Positions 1 to 13,544 of a stretch of DNA of 64,000 bases are shown here, piece after piece. The notes under the pieces are model-generated. The model had not been told where the DNA came from, searched no databases, and worked only from the letters and a program-made list of their open reading frames with translations. The stretch spans positions 496,001 to 560,000 of the forward strand of contig CP126203.1 in assembly GCA_030272155.1 (NCBI GenBank). Direction: 5' to 3'. Source of the DNA: Tetradesmus obliquus (taxonomy: Eukaryota; Chlorophyta; Chlorophyceae; Sphaeropleales; Scenedesmaceae). The position numbers and the translations under genes were made by a program. Each line of letters opens with the position of its first letter. Within the stretch, counting starts at the first letter, position 1.

Positions 1-560
1 CTCACCAGGTACAGCCAGCCGCCGCTGCCAGCCACCGGGAAGCTACCACCACCCAGCTGTAACACAGCAACGCTGCACCTTCTCCACCATTGCATGCAAC
101 AGTACTCCAACAAAAGCCAGTGCCCTCACCAGGTACAGCCAGCCGCTGCTGCCAGGCGCCAGGAAGCTGTCAGCAACCAGCTATGACCCAACACGTGTTG
201 ACCCCTGCAACTGCTCCAACAATGTACGCAACAGCAGTCTGCACAGGCAGCCAGCGCTCACCAGGTACAGCCACCGGGAAACTACCACAACCCAGCTGTA
301 ACACAGCAACACTGCATCTGATTGTGCATTCGCAAGCCTATGTTAAATCCACCAGAGCCCCAGCACTCACCAGGTACAGCCAGCCGCTGCTGCCAGTCGC
401 GGGAAAGCTGTCAGCATCCAGCTGCAGCACAGCGGGTGCGTCATCGTACAGCCCACCAGGCCCGCCAGCAATCCCCCCGTGCTGCTGCTGCTGCTGCCGC
501 GGGTGCCCACCCAAGCCACCCACGCCACCAGGCAAGCGGCCACCTACCATTGCAACCGCA
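1..560 (-). repeat. Four extra tandem copies of the 3' end of J-protein exon 5, each with its donor site
   Basis: The exon 5 end (strand reading ...GWLYL then GTGAG) ends at 625. It recurs with the same donor at 371, 262, 130 and 6, spaced 254, 109, 132 and 124 bp. The copy ending at 371 is the longest and still covers much of exon 5 (to about 560), with a changed but readable protein ([10 protein letters not shown]). The others keep only the last ~50-65 bases. They lie inside the intron after exon 5, and the 5'-most donor (625) adjoins the full exon. Confidence 0.85.
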
Positions 561-1449
561 TACACACTGCATAATTGTGCATTCACCAGCTTCATCATAA
601 TGCACCAAAAGCCCCAGCACTCACCAGGTACAGCCAGCCGCTGCTGCCAGCCGCCGGGAAGCTGTTGCCATCCAGCTGCAGCACAGCGGGTGAGTCATCA
701 TACAGCCCACCAGGCCCGCCAGCACTGCCGCCATGGTGCTGCTGCTGCTGCCGCGGGTGCCCGCCCATACCGCCAGGGAAACCACCACCCATACCGCCAA
801 ACTGAAATCCGCCGCCGCCACCTACACACAGCAGTACAACACAGAAGTGGTGAAAGGCAAGCAATCTCTGATATCAACTGGGTGACGCTTGCAGGATGGA
901 GGTGCGTGTGGGGCAGGCACACTTGCAGGCAGTTAGATGCAGGCATTGCGGCAAACATCCTGCATAACGCTGCTGCTTGATTTGTAGTACCAACTCCTGC
1001 AGAGGTGCTGCTGCACAGGCATACCAACTGCTGCTGCTGCTGCTCACCTCCTTTCTGGAACTGGAACTGCTGCCTGCCACCACCGCCACCTCCGCCACCT
1101 CCACCAAAGAACATGTTGAACATCTCAAAGGGGTCACCCTGCAGCAGCAGCAGCAGCAGCACAATCATGCAGACTGCAGGACTACGCTGTGTACTGAGGT
1201 ATGGCGCAGCTGCAAAAGCCCACCAGCAGAAGGAGGCACAAGTGGGAGCAAAAGGTAATGCGCAACAACTGCGATACACGCCTCGATCCTGTGCAGCCCG
1301 ACTGCTGTACAGGTGCTGCTGCAGCTGATCCGCTCATCTGCTGTCACCGCTGTTGCAGGTACGCTGCACCTATATGCGCTGTGAGTGCTGCATGTGCATG
1401 CGCAAAAGCATTCGCTTTTGCTGCAGCTGCTGCGGCCGCGAAATCCGCC

Positions 1450-1483
<34 letters not shown>

Positions 1484-2787
1484 ACATGGAACTGGAAGCC
1501 GCCTCCCCCTGGGCCACCAGGGCCCCCAGGGCCTCCCTGCTTCAGGCCCTCCTCACCAAACTGCACGGTACGGAACAGCATGCGGAGTGACGCAAAAGAA
1601 AACAGCAAACAGAGCAGCACAGCTTGCACTAGCATGCACACCACAAAGCAGAGCTACTATGCATCCCACCAACTGGCTGGCTGGCAGGCCGGCAGGTATT
1701 GAGCGCCGCTCTGCTCTGGTTGTACATGCGCTTGATGACACTGCTTCTGCTGTTGTTGAGTGCTCACTATAAATACAGACCCACCTGGCCGTACATGCGC
1801 CGCTTTTCAGGGTCTGACAGTGTCTCATATGCAGCAATGCTTTTGCATCTGACTCCTGCAGGACCACTGCTTTTCTGTTGCATCAAGACCCACCTGGTCG
1901 TACATGCGCCGCTTCTCAGGGTCAGACAGCGTCTCATACGCAGCAGCAACCTCCTTGAAGCGGTCTTCTGCCTTCTTCTTGTCGCCCGTGTGCCTATCAG
2001 GGTGCCACTTGCTGCAAAGCAATCACAAAATGCACCGGCAAGCAGCGTGATACAAGTGAGTAGCAGTAGACACCATACGCAGCAAGCGACGCCTTTAAAG
2101 CAGTCATTTGGCGCCTTGTTGTCTGGCGTGTGCCTGTTCGGGTGCCACTTGCTGCGCAGGCAAGCAGCATATGTGCATACAACATGGGACACCATAAGGA
2201 GCAGCAGCAGCAGCCAGCAGCAGCAGTGAAAGGGCTGGGACACAGAGGAAAGCCCTGTTGCTTTGCAGTTACAAACTGCCAAGCACTACGGCAGCTTTGC
2301 TTGGCGTGGTGCATCACAGCCAATGCGAGCCACTGCCCAAGGTTTTCCAATGTGCTTGATGGCCTGACATCAGGCGCTCTGTGGTGACCACTTCCTCATC
2401 ACAAGGAAACTGCCGCTGCAGTTGGACAGAGTGCGAGGCAGTTCTACGGTGATATAGCACTAGGCACGGTACCAACAACATCAAATACATAAACCAAGGT
2501 TGTTTAAGCTGCTTGTGAGGCAGGTAGCGCAAGGTGTGCTACTTCTGCATGGATGGTTCCAGACCCTTGCTGCTGCTGCAGTCCCAGCATCGTGCAGCAC
2601 TCCTGCAAGCCACTCACAGTGCCTGCTTTTTGTAAGCCTTCTTGATTATCCGGTCGTCTGCGTCCTCCGGTACGCCTAGGATGTCGTAAAACTTCTTGTC
2701 GCGCACGCCCTCCACTACAGCTGGCAAGAGCAGCATGCAGCATGTGACTACTGCCAGCAGCAGCAATAGCTGCGACGCTCGACGCAT
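1..2787 (-). CDS. ER-type J-domain protein (DnaJ), probable J / G-F / thioredoxin-like architecture; 3' end beyond the window
   Basis: Hsp40 co-chaperone that would stimulate an Hsp70 (BiP if in the ER lumen). Exons in gene order: 2787-2618, 2011-1894, 1560-1486, 1138-1048, 821-625; they join in frame as 217 codons, and further exons lie off the left edge. The first ~25 residues are a hydrophobic signal peptide ([14 protein letters not shown]). The J-domain follows (KKFYDILGV in exon 1) with the HPD motif (codons at 1996-2004) and the helix III-IV segment in exon 2. Exons 3-5 are Gly/Phe-rich ([21 protein letters not shown]). Exon 5 ends with [10 protein letters not shown]...GWLYL, which resembles the first strand and helix of a thioredoxin/PDI fold just before the missing CxxC; that part is inference. 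Exons 2 and 5 are accompanied by decayed partial copies with splice sites. J-protein identity is secure; the subclass (ERdj5-like or other) is not. Confidence 0.92.
1785..1840 (-). repeat. Donor-side partial copy of J-protein exon 2
   Basis: A copy of the last ~55 bases of exon 2 plus GTGGGT donor, 109 bp downstream of the real exon end (1894). It still reads [15 protein letters not shown], with D changed to G next to the splice site. Confidence 0.85.
2073..2151 (-). repeat. Acceptor-side partial copy of J-protein exon 2 with HPD changed to HPN
   Basis: A copy of the first ~75 bases of exon 2 preceded by a CGCAG acceptor, 140 bp upstream of the real acceptor (2011). It reads [12 protein letters not shown], so the catalytic HPD is lost. 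That indicates a non-functional decoy rather than an alternative exon. Confidence 0.85.
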
Positions 2788-4033
2788 CTTTCACAGAAGC
2801 ACTTTCCTAACTTCAATTCATATAGAAGCTTGTAATATCCAAGAGGGCTGCGGTCGAATTGCGCACACGAGTTCAGTTGTTTTGGTTGCAACCGTGCTGC
2901 GAATCCCCAGCAATCCTTTGCAATACGTTTAATATGTCAGCGGCGGTGGGGTCTTCAGCATTGAGGTAGCGACGAAGAAGTGCAGCACTTGATGAGGTGT
3001 CCCTTCTGCCAAACCCTCTCAGAGTCTGGGCCGCAGTTGTGTTTCTCGGGCCTACTGCTGGCTATCTGTGCACGTGGCCCACCTGCTGTGTTTTCCGTAC
3101 AACCTTAGTGGCCCATATGGTCTCTGCAACACAAGCATCTGATGATTGTGTAATCAGCATGGCCAACATGTCAGGGTTGCCGCCTTTATTGCCACTGCAA
3201 GTGCGCAAACTTGGCAGAGCATGCAGCTGCACAAAGCACATTGATTTAGGCTTACATCATCTCTCACAGCGCGTTGCTTGGCATTGATGCAAGCATGTTG
3301 CCTTAGTCTGGCAAGGGCTGTCCTGCCAGCCAGCCGCTGGGATGTGCCACATGTGGGCTGTACAACCTCGGCTTGCCGCCGTCACGGTGCCATGCCCGCG
3401 CAAACCAGCCAGGTAGAGAGCAGCATGCCGACTGCGTAGTGGGATACGCTGCACTGCACTGAATGGTGCTGCAGCAACACACAATCCTCTGAAGTGGACG
3501 TGCACAACAGGCTCAGGGGCCCCTGCAGCTGCGGGCCCTGGCAATGCCATTGATCAGCGCAGCTGTGCAGCCGCTGCTATTATTTTGTTGCTATGACCAA
3601 TAATATCTCACTCGTGAGCTTGCTGATGAGCGGCTTGTATTCCTGGGCAAATGCTTGTCGAACCCCAGATACAGTACCCCACACACAAGAAACTGCCAGC
3701 TAGTGGGGTGCCGATGGCGGATGACAGCCAAGTGAGAAAAATGCCTGTTCAACAGAATAACGGGGTGTGACTATGATCATTTTATCACAGCTGCTGCTGT
3801 AACTGCCTGTGCGCTCGTCACTGGCAGAATGGCGGGTGACCGCGAAACGGCAACCTAATTTGCCTTCTCCAGCCCGTCAAACATTTTGATATCGCTTTCA
3901 ACAAACATAAAAACAGCAGAGTCTGTCACGAACACAGGTTCCTTGTGGTTTGCAGCATGAAGCTTTGTCCAGGCCCAGCGTTTCCGTGTTGCTCGCGCAC
4001 AAGCTGCTAGCAGAGGCTATTGCAGTCGTCAAA
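2788..4033. other. Intergenic region between two divergent genes
   Basis: About 1.2 kb between the start codons of the J-protein gene (minus) and the coiled-coil gene (plus), so it should hold both promoters and 5' leaders. Short ORFs exist on both strands but none looks like a protein I know. No clear TATA box or repeat stands out. Confidence 0.6.
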
Positions 4034-5085
4034 ATGGTAAATCAGTATTACTACGTTTCATGCATCCAGAAAGCGATTGGTGTCCTCGACAGCAGTGAAG
4101 CAGGCGAGCTGCAGCAGCAGGCCAAGCAGCTGTTCAAGCAGCAGCTGCATGCTGGTTTGGTGACCCGCCTGCAGCTCAGCTTCAAGCAAAAGGATGTGGA
4201 TACCATCCTGCAAAGCTTGGATGACACCCTGTCAGACAGGGGCCTGTTGTCCCAATTCAGCCACACCATACATTGCGGGGGCGTGTATGCAGCGCGCGCA
4301 GCACTAGACAGCTGCCTTGCAGCAGTTCAAGGAGAGGTCAGCGCTGCTTGCAGGACAGAAGAATGCAAGGTACGAGCTTCCAGCTTGCATTGCATGTCGT
4401 CCCTGTTGCACCTTTCACCTGCAACGCTCAACCTGCAACTGAATTTCGCCCGGACGTACATAATATCATGTGATCTGCTGTGCTGTCGCTGACTGTAGTT
4501 ACGCTACACTGGATTCGTTCTGCCACTGGCGACTCAATGATGTTTTGCCCTACGTTCTTGCAGGAGCTCAGCAGAGCACAGCCATCTACCACCAGCATCA
4601 AAGGCAGCAGCACTGTTCTGGCAGGTGCCAACAGCCTGTGTGATGAGCTGACCAGTAAACTGCAGCAGCTAGTGGCTGACTACAAGCAGACACGGCAGCA
4701 GCTAGGTGCAGTGGTGCAGCAGCTGTCACAAGCAAGGGAGCAGCTGAGTGCTGCAAAGGAGCAGCTGCAGGGGCCGCCACCACACAGTCAGTACAACAGG
4801 ATAGCGCAGGTGAGCAGCAGATGGGAGCCTCATCTCCGTGGTAACAACCAAACTTCAAATCATGATGCACGTCTTGTGGCCGTGTTACACAGCCTTGGCA
4901 CTCGCAGCAGATGCAGCAGCAGCAGCAGCAGCAGCAACGGCATGTCAGAAATGCCGCCACCTCACAATCCTTGTGCTGCCCGTGCGTTGTTGTTGTTGTC
5001 CTCATTGCGCAGTCATGCATTGACCTGGATGCAGCACTGCTGCGCCTGGCACAGCTGCAGCACAGCCCCGAGCTATCCCTCACTT

Positions 5086-5116
<31 letters not shown>

Positions 5117-6757
5117 CGGCGCCAGCCAGGTCGGGCTAGCGTTGCAGGGCATGCAGCGCCACCTACTGGCCAGCTCTGAGTCTGGCCAGGCTGCTGGCGT
5201 CTTTGAACAGGTGCGGCTGATTGACTGGCAGCAGCATACTGCAGAGCAGCAGTTGCACTTGTGTAATACTTATTGTTTTGCACGTAATTGGGAGCAAACA
5301 TAGCATTGCCACAGCTCAACAGTCGGACTTGCAGCAGCTGCATTGTGCAGCAGACCCCATTGGCTGACCTCCCCTCTGTACATCTCCGTCAATTGTCGAG
5401 TAACAATGCTACCTGGTCAAATCATCAACACACCTGTTGATGCCGTCATTACTGCCTCATCCCCTTGCCCCTGCAGGTTGAGAGGGCTTGGGTGAGCTGC
5501 TGCTCAAAGCAGCAGGACCTCGCTACCAGCGTGGCTGCCTCTGCTGCTGAGCTGGCACGGCTGTGTGATGACCTGGCTGGCACAGCAGCGCTGCTGCAGC
5601 AGCAGCAGCCGGCAGAGCTGTCAACGGTGAGTGTGAGAGGTTGCGCGATGTTTTGTGTGTAGCATGCTCTTGCTTGTCATGAGTTGAACTGGCAGCACAG
5701 CAGCGCTACTCCAGCAGCTGCAGGCTGCCTGTGAAGCTGCCACAACCAAAAATCCGTTCACAGCTGTAAGTGTGGCGTGTTGGACATCCCAGATGATCAC
5801 CGCCAGCTTTCTTGGCTTGTAAGGTAGATTTTCACCAAACTCTGGTTGCCACAGGCATGTGCCGCTCCACAAACTGCCTGCTGAACTTTGCTGCCATGCG
5901 TTGCTGCCCATTTTGCGTCCCGTTCCCCAGGCTCTGCAGCTGGTCAGCAGCAGTGCATCAGACATGCAGCTGCTGGCACAGCAGCAGCAGGCCCATGCAG
6001 CTGCACGCAACAATGTGCAGAGGCTGATGCAGCAGCTGTCTTGCAGCCTCGACACAGCCCAGCCAGCCTCCTCCTCCTCCTCAGCAGCAGCAGCAGCAGC
6101 AGCAGCAGACCAGCACCCTGAGCAGCAGCTGCTCCAGGCTGCAGTTCCAAGGCTTTCCCTCAAGCTCCCTGATATCGCCACCTGCCCACATGCAGTTGGT
6201 ACAGCAGCAGGTATGACTGGAATGCCAGATGCATACAATGCACATGAGCAAGGAGAAGAGGCAGTCAGCCCCACAAGCACATCCCGCCTGCCGGAGCCCC
6301 CCAGCCGTCTGCAGAGCACTGCCGTGCCAGCATGTTTACAGGCTGCCAACCAGCTTGCAGGAAATGCAGCAGTGCAGCAGCTGGGCAGCAGCAGCAGCAG
6401 CAGCAGCAGCGATCAGCAGAGTGAGGTGCAGCTTCCTCAAGAGGCCCTACCAGCAGCAGGCTGGACAGCCAGGCAGGCGCAGGATGCAGCACAGGTGCAG
6501 CCAGCAGCACGGCAGTCGATAATTGCATCAGCGCCGCCACAGATTGCGGGGTCTGTTACTGACGCTGTTACTAACGACAGCATGCTGCGCCGCTCAGCCA
6601 GCATGCGCAGCCTCATCCGCAACAGCACGCTGAGCCTGCCTCAATGCGATGATGCAGCTTGCTTGGATGCAGAAGACAGTAGTGTGCTGCTGTTCGGGTC
6701 CGGCAGCAGCAACAGCAGCAGCTCAAGAGATGTCGGCAGCAGTGCGGCGACTCAGCA

Positions 6758-6795
<38 letters not shown>

Positions 6796-9700
6796 TGTTT
6801 TGCTTTGAGCCAGCTAGTACTCTCCTCGGCTCAGTTGGCAGCAGCAGTGCACGGCAGGGGCAGCAGCCGCAGCAGCAGCTGAGTGTGTTTGACCATGGCT
6901 GCTTTGGCAGCAGCAGCAGCATCTTGTCACCTGCATGCCATGTGTATGCGGCATCAGATCCAGGAGGCGATTTAGCATCAGCTAATACCCCTAGCAGCCC
7001 ATCTTACCTCAGGAGCTTGAACCTAGCACTGCAGGCAGACAGCCAGCAGATGCGGCAGCAGTTGGACTCAATGCAGCAGCAGCTGGCAACAGCTGAGAGC
7101 GAGGCAGCACACCTTAAGGAGCTTCTGCAGGTGCAGCAGCAGACTTGCCAGAAGCTGCAGCAGCAGCTGGAGGAGCAGCAGCAGCTCTCATCCGCACAGG
7201 CAGATCATCATCATCAGCAGCAGAAGGGTTTGCTGGGAGAGGCAGCAGATGTTACCCATTTGCAATCCACTCAGCAGGATCCCATCCTGCAGCAGCAGCA
7301 ACAGCAGCAGCAGCTGGAAGCTCCGCATCAACAAGTGGAGCAGCAGCTGCAAGAGAAGCAAGGCAGAACGCAGGATCTGGAGCAGCAGCTGTTGCAGCAC
7401 CAGCAGCAGGTTGAGCAGCTGCAGCAGCAGCTGGCAGCTGGCCAATCCCAGCTGTTACTAACAAGAGAACAGCTGACTCACGCGCTGGCTGATGCCGCTG
7501 CTGCTAAGGCTGCACAAGTGCAGCAGCAGCAGCTGATAGACTCGCAAGTGAGTCAGCTGCAAATGAAACGGCAGCTGCAGCAGCAGCTGATTGACCAGCA
7601 GCATCAGGTGCAGGGACTGCAGCAGCAGCTGGCAGATGCGGCAAGTGATGCTATATGTGTGGCAGGACCGCAAGAAGATGCTGCTGCTGAACACAAGGCA
7701 GAGGTGCAGCAGCTGCAGCAGCAGCTGGCACAGGCTGTAGCAGAGGCATCAGCTCTCAGGAAGCAGCATGTGCAGCAGCAGCTGACAGCTGCTGACCAGC
7801 AGCTGAAAGATCTGGAGATTCTGCAGCAGCAGCTGCACAAGGTTGAGGCTGAGCTACTGCAAACTGCTCAGCAAAAGGACGAACAGATCAAGGCCCTGCA
7901 ACAGCAGCTTACAGATGCAGCAGCAGCAGCTGGTGCTGGTGCTGCTGAGCTGCAGCAGCAGCTTGCAGCTGCACTGGCTGATACTGCTGCATTGCAAAAG
8001 CAGCAGGTGCAACAGCAGGAAGAATATGCTGCTCAGCTGAGCAAGCTGCAACAGCTTGAGCAGCTGCAGCAGCAGCTGGCAGAAGCACAGGGTGAGATGC
8101 AGCAGCTGTCACAGCAGAAGGAGGATCAGTTGCAGGAGCTGAAGGCTGAGCTGGCAAATGCACAAGCTGCTACTGCTGCTGCTGCTGCAGCCCAGCAACA
8201 GCAAGATGCAGACAAGCTGCAAGTGCAGCAGCTGCAGCAGCAGCTGGATGCTGCGCTGCAAGAGTCAGTGGTGCTGCAGCAGCAGCTATTTGAGCAGCAA
8301 GCTGAGGCGCAGCAGCAGATGGCAAAGCTGCAGCAGGTGCAGCAGCTGCAGCAGCAAGCTTCAGTAGCGCAAGCAGAAGTACAAGAGCTCTCACTGCAGA
8401 AGGAGCAGCAGGTGCAAACCCTAACAGAGCAGCTGGCTGCAGCAGAAGCTGCTGCAGCTAGTGCTGAGTCAACACACCAGCAGGAAGTGTCCAGCTACCG
8501 GCAGCAGCTATCTGAGCTGCAGCAGCAGCTTGCGTCTACGCTGTCAGAAGCTGCAGATGTTGCCGCGATGCAAGCACAGCAGCAGCAGGAGCTCGAGTTT
8601 CAACTGGGGAAGCTGCAAGACGTTGAGGAGCTTCGCCAGCAGCTGGGAGATGCAGAAGCTGAGTTTACAGAACTTGTGCAGCAGCAGCAAGCACAGGTGC
8701 AGGCTTTGCAGCAGCAGCTACGTGAAGAGAAGGCTGCGGCCGAGCAGCTGACACTGCAACATCAACAGCAGGTGGCAGATTTGCAGGGGCAGCTACGCAA
8801 TGCACAGCAGCAGTTGGAAGAGGCAGCAGCAGATGCCGAAAGCCACAGGCAGCAGCAATATGAGATGCAAGATGAGCTTGACGCCCAGGCGCTGCATGAA
8901 AGGGACATGCAGCAGCAGCTAGACGACGCGCATGCAGACGTGGCTGTGCTCCTGCAGCAGCAGCAGCAAGGGGAGTCGCAGCAGCAGCAGATGCAGACCA
9001 GCATGCTGATGCAGCAACTGGCAGATGCACACACCGAGCTCGAGAATGCAACGCAGCAGCAACAGCAGGAGGTGCAGCAGCACCGGCAGCAGGTGGAGGA
9101 ACTACAGCAGCACTTGACACATGTGCGGCAGCAGCTCTCAGAGGCCTTGCAAGATGCAGCCACGCTGAAACAGCAGCAGACGCAGCAGAAGCAGGAGTTT
9201 GAAGAGCAATTAGGCAAGCTCCTGCAGATTGAGCAGCTGCAGCTGCAGTTTGTAGAAGCACAGGCAGATGTGGCCCAGCTGACTCAGCAGAAGCAGGCGC
9301 GGCAGCAGCAGCTGCAGCAGCAGCTGAGCCAGCAGCAGCAGCAGATCCAGGCGCTGCAGCAGCAGCTGGCGGCTGCAAGCGGTGAGGTGTCACGCGCTGC
9401 TGCTGTTGACCAGCAGAGCCGGCAGCTGGCACTGGCCGCTCCTGCAGCTACGACCAAGTCCACTAGCAGCTGGGATTTGATCAACTGCAGTAGCAGCAAC
9501 GGCAGCCCCAACAGCAGTGAGACTGAGGATCAGCTTGTCTCAGCGCTTGCTGCAGCACGCGGACAGTTGGCAATGCAAGAGCAGCAGATGGTTGAGCTCC
9601 GGAGCAGCAGGGAGGTGCTGCGAAATGGGATCAGCAGCATCCGACAGCTGCTGGAAAACTGCCACAGCACTGCTGCTGCTCCTGCTGCTCCTGCTATGCC

Positions 9701-9878
9701 TGGTTACATTTGCAGCTGTGAGGTAGTAGGCACAGGAGCGGCAGTTGCAGCAGCGCTGCCTGCTCTGCCCAGCAGTGATGCTACTGCTGGTTGTGGAGAG
9801 CCTCAAGCTGCTGCTGATGCCCTGGTGGTTGCGGCACAGGCAGGCACTGCACAAAACTACCCTGAAGCTGAAGCCGAT

Positions 9879-9911
<33 letters not shown>

Positions 9912-11306
9912 GTAACTGACAGCATGTGTTTGATGGAGGAGCTGCAGTCTGTGATGGACGAAGTCAAGGTGGTGTGCTGTGAGCGGCAGCTGCTGCAGCA
10001 AGCAGTGCAACAGCAGCTGTCAGCAATCGGCAGGCTTGAACGATGCCTGGTGTCCCTTCAGGACCAACAGCAGCAGCAGCAGCAGCAGCAGATGAGAGGT
10101 CCCCAACATTCAGACCAGCAGCAGCAGCAGCAGCAGCTGGCACAGGCTTCTGAGGTGGCGGATGAGCTGGCATCACTGCTTGAGCAGCTGCGAAGGGCCC
10201 AGGCCCTTACGAGTCAGCTGCCAGTTATGCAGCAACAGGTGGTGCAGCTGCAGGGGCGGCTGGCTGCAGCCAGCAGTGGCGGCGCAGCACCTGTTGACAG
10301 CAAACAAGGAGCAAGGGAGGGTCAAGCACAGCAGCTGGAGCTGTTGCAGGGTGGACTTGCTTCTGCTGCTGTTGACATGGGTGTGCAGGCGAGTGCGGCT
10401 GATTGTGACGTGCTGGAGGAGGAAGCTGGCGGTCAACCCAAGCAGAACAGCAGCAGCAGCAGCAACCAGGATGCTGTGAACATGCTGCAGCAGTGGCGCC
10501 AGGACGCCGACGAGCAGCAGCACTCGCAGCTGCGGCCGCAGCAGCTGCTGTTCTCATCAGAGAGCATCCTAGGCGAGCCTCAGCGGCAGCAGCTGCGGCA
10601 GCGAGTGATTCAGGGGTTAGCCTCTCAAGCTAGCGCCTGCAGTGAGCAGCTGCGGCAGCTCTTCTCTCAGGAAGCTGCTGCTGTGCTGCTGGCTGCTGAA
10701 TTCAGCCGTGAAAGCGCTGCCGAGACAGCTGATACCGAGGCTTCATCCATCAAGGAAAGCATGATAAAGCAGCTCGCAGATGAGGTTCAGCAGCTCTGGT
10801 CTGCTCATGCACGAGCTGAGCAGCTGCAGAGTCAGTTGGCAGCAGCGCAGGAGCTGAATGCTTCACTCAATTCGCAGGTGGCTCGCATTGCTGCTGCACT
10901 ACACAAGCTGCAGGGCAGCAAGGCAGCCGCAAAGTCTGCGCATTCTGTGGGCGGTGGGGAGCAGAGAGAAAAAGATGTAGGGCATAAGAGGCAGGGAAGG
11001 TCCCGGAGGCACCGCTCTTCGATTGGCAGCGCTGCTGAAGGTGCTGCAGCAGTGAAGGCGGAGAGCTTGGCTGAGGTGAGAATGGCACTGGGATGCTGCT
11101 CATATGTTGACGTACGTAAGGCTGCGTTCTATCCTGTGTGTTTGGTGTGCAACATAGCTGCACCTGCAGCAGCTGCTGCTGATGACATGCTGCGAATCCA
11201 GATTTGCAGGACGGTTCAGCAAGGTACAGTTGAGCGTGGGAGGGGCGCCTGTGAAGATGTTGCCGTCAGAGTGCATGTCTGCTGTTGGGTCTTGTAACAA
11301 CTCTTG

Positions 11307-11342
<36 letters not shown>

Positions 11343-11491
11343 CTCATGCTTGCAGTTGCAGCAGCTGCTGCTGGCCAGGGACGGCCAGATCCAGCAGCTG
11401 AGGCAGCAGCTGAGGCAGCAGCGGGACCAGCTGGCAGCAGAGCTGGCTGCTGCAGCAGCAACAGCACAGCAGCTGGAGGATGTAAAGGTGA

Positions 11492-11536
<45 letters not shown>

Positions 11537-11875
11537 TCTGCTGCTGCTGCTTCTGCTGCTGCTTCCGCTGCTGCTGCTGCTGCCGCTGCAGGACAGTGAG
11601 AGTGGCGACAACATATCTGATGTGAATTCTCTGCTTGCCTTGTGCTGGCTTGTGGCAAGAATAGGGTTGGGGAGGCGCATCAGCGCTGCTGTACCCGGGC
11701 CTGTTGAAGCGGATTTGTTGCTGGTCTTTCTCAGGCATGGCCCTTCTCTGACTCTTTCCTTGATCCATTGCAGGCGGAATGCCAGCTCCTAAGGCAGCAG
11801 CTGCACGCATCAGCATCTGCAGCAGCAGCAGCAGGAGGCTCAAGCTACCTGGAGCGTCCCCACAGCCCAGCAGCT

Positions 11876-11910
<35 letters not shown>

Positions 11911-13499
11911 CCTTTCGAGCAAGCAGCGCCAGCTTCACCTGCAGCCGCTACCATCTGAGCACCTGCACCGGCTGTGTGTGATGCCAGGCACCCAACCAGC
12001 CAACCAAGATAGCAGCAGCCCTCACAGCTACATGGCTGCTAGCATAGCAGCAGCAGCAGCAGCAGGAGTTAGCAGGCTGGGACTGGGTGCCGGCAGCAGC
12101 AGCAGCAGCAATGTAGCTGCTTGTTTGGGCAGGCCTGCAGATGGTGGGGTGTGGGGGTCAGACAGAGGGCTAATGGGGGAGCAGGATGGCTCAGCAGGCG
12201 GCCATGGTCAGTCAGATGCAGTAACAGTCAGTGGCGCTACAGCCAAGAGTGATGAGGTGCGCAGATTACGCAGCTGCTGGCAGTCAAATACGGCTGCCTG
12301 TGTCAAGTACAGCATATTGCTGCTTTCGCAACGAGGTCTGCTGGCTCAGCCACATAAGTTATGTGGCAATGATTTATGGCAGGGAGGCCCGGACTGCACT
12401 CTGCTGTGCTGACGGTTGATCTGAAACATTGGTGTCTGCTGCTGCTGCTGCTGCTGCTGGTGCCGCTGCCGCATACAGGACGCTGCTGTGCTGCATGCAG
12501 AGCTGGCAGAGTGCCAGCTACAGGGGCAGCAGCTGAGGCAGCAGCTGGCAGAGCGCGAAGCAGCGCTGGCAGCGGCAAGCAAGGTATGTTCACGTGCTCG
12601 CGTGCGGAGATGGCAATGACGGCATCTGTCATGTATGTATACGCCTGGATCCTTTCCTGCAACTGTCGAGCCATGCAGCAGTTTCATTGCAGCCACAAGG
12701 GTGCCGTGGTACTAAACTCAGCATCCTCTGCTGCGCTGCATTGCCTGTTGCTGTGTACCTTTGCAGGAGCTGCTTGTGCTGCAGGGCTCTGCTATAGACA
12801 TGCAGCAGCAGGTGTGCCAGCTGCAGCAAGACCTGCAGGCTTCCAAGCAGCAGGCTGCTGCAGCTGAGTCAGTTGCTGCTGCTCGTGTGGCTGCCAGTGA
12901 CAGAGCAGCAGCAGCAGCTGCTGCAGCAGAAGCTGCTGCTAAGGCCAACGCCCAGCAGCTGGAGCAGCAGCTGGCAGCTGATCAGGCAGTACACAAAGCA
13001 GAGGCTGCTGCAGCTGCTGCTGCGCTGCAGCAGGCTTGTGCTGAGGCAGTGGCAGCTCAGCAGGTACAGCAGCAGCTGCAGCAGCAGCTGATCAGTCTTG
13101 AGTCTGAGTTGCAGGCTCAGATGCATGCTCGCCAGCAGGAGGCAGCAGCAGCAGCTGCAGCAGCACAGCGTGTAGATGCACTGACCTATGCACTGGAGGC
13201 TGCTCGTAGGGAGAAGCACCAAGCTGCCTCAGCAGCAGCAGCAGCAGCAGCAAATGCATCTCCTGCATCAGAGCAAGAGATCTACCAGCTTCAAGTCGAG
13301 ATCGGATGTAACATGGATCTGATCCAAGCACAATCAGATCAGCTGCAGCAGCAGGAGGCTGAGCTGCAGCACAGCAGACTGGAAGTGCAGCAGCTGCAGC
13401 AGCAGCTGCAGCAGCGGCTGCAGCAGCTGTCAGGGCAGCAGCTGCTGATGCGGCAGCTGCGGGAAGGCCGGCAGCAGCTGCAGCAGCAGGTGGCTGCGC

Positions 13500-13544
<45 letters not shown>

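Noticed and set aside
1090-1120. Collagen- or glycine-rich protein reading of the G-rich exons near 1.0-1.6 kb
   Set aside because: The Gly tracts are the G/F linker that follows a J-domain in the same joined frame.
8665-9432. Minus-strand 255-codon Ala/Pro-rich frame opposite the coiled-coil gene
   Set aside because: Reverse complement of CAG/CTG coding repeats stays open by composition; no start context or domain.
11100-11954. 284-codon minus-strand frame opposite exons of the coiled-coil gene
   Set aside because: It crosses well-defined plus-strand exons and introns and consists of CAG/CTG-derived strings.
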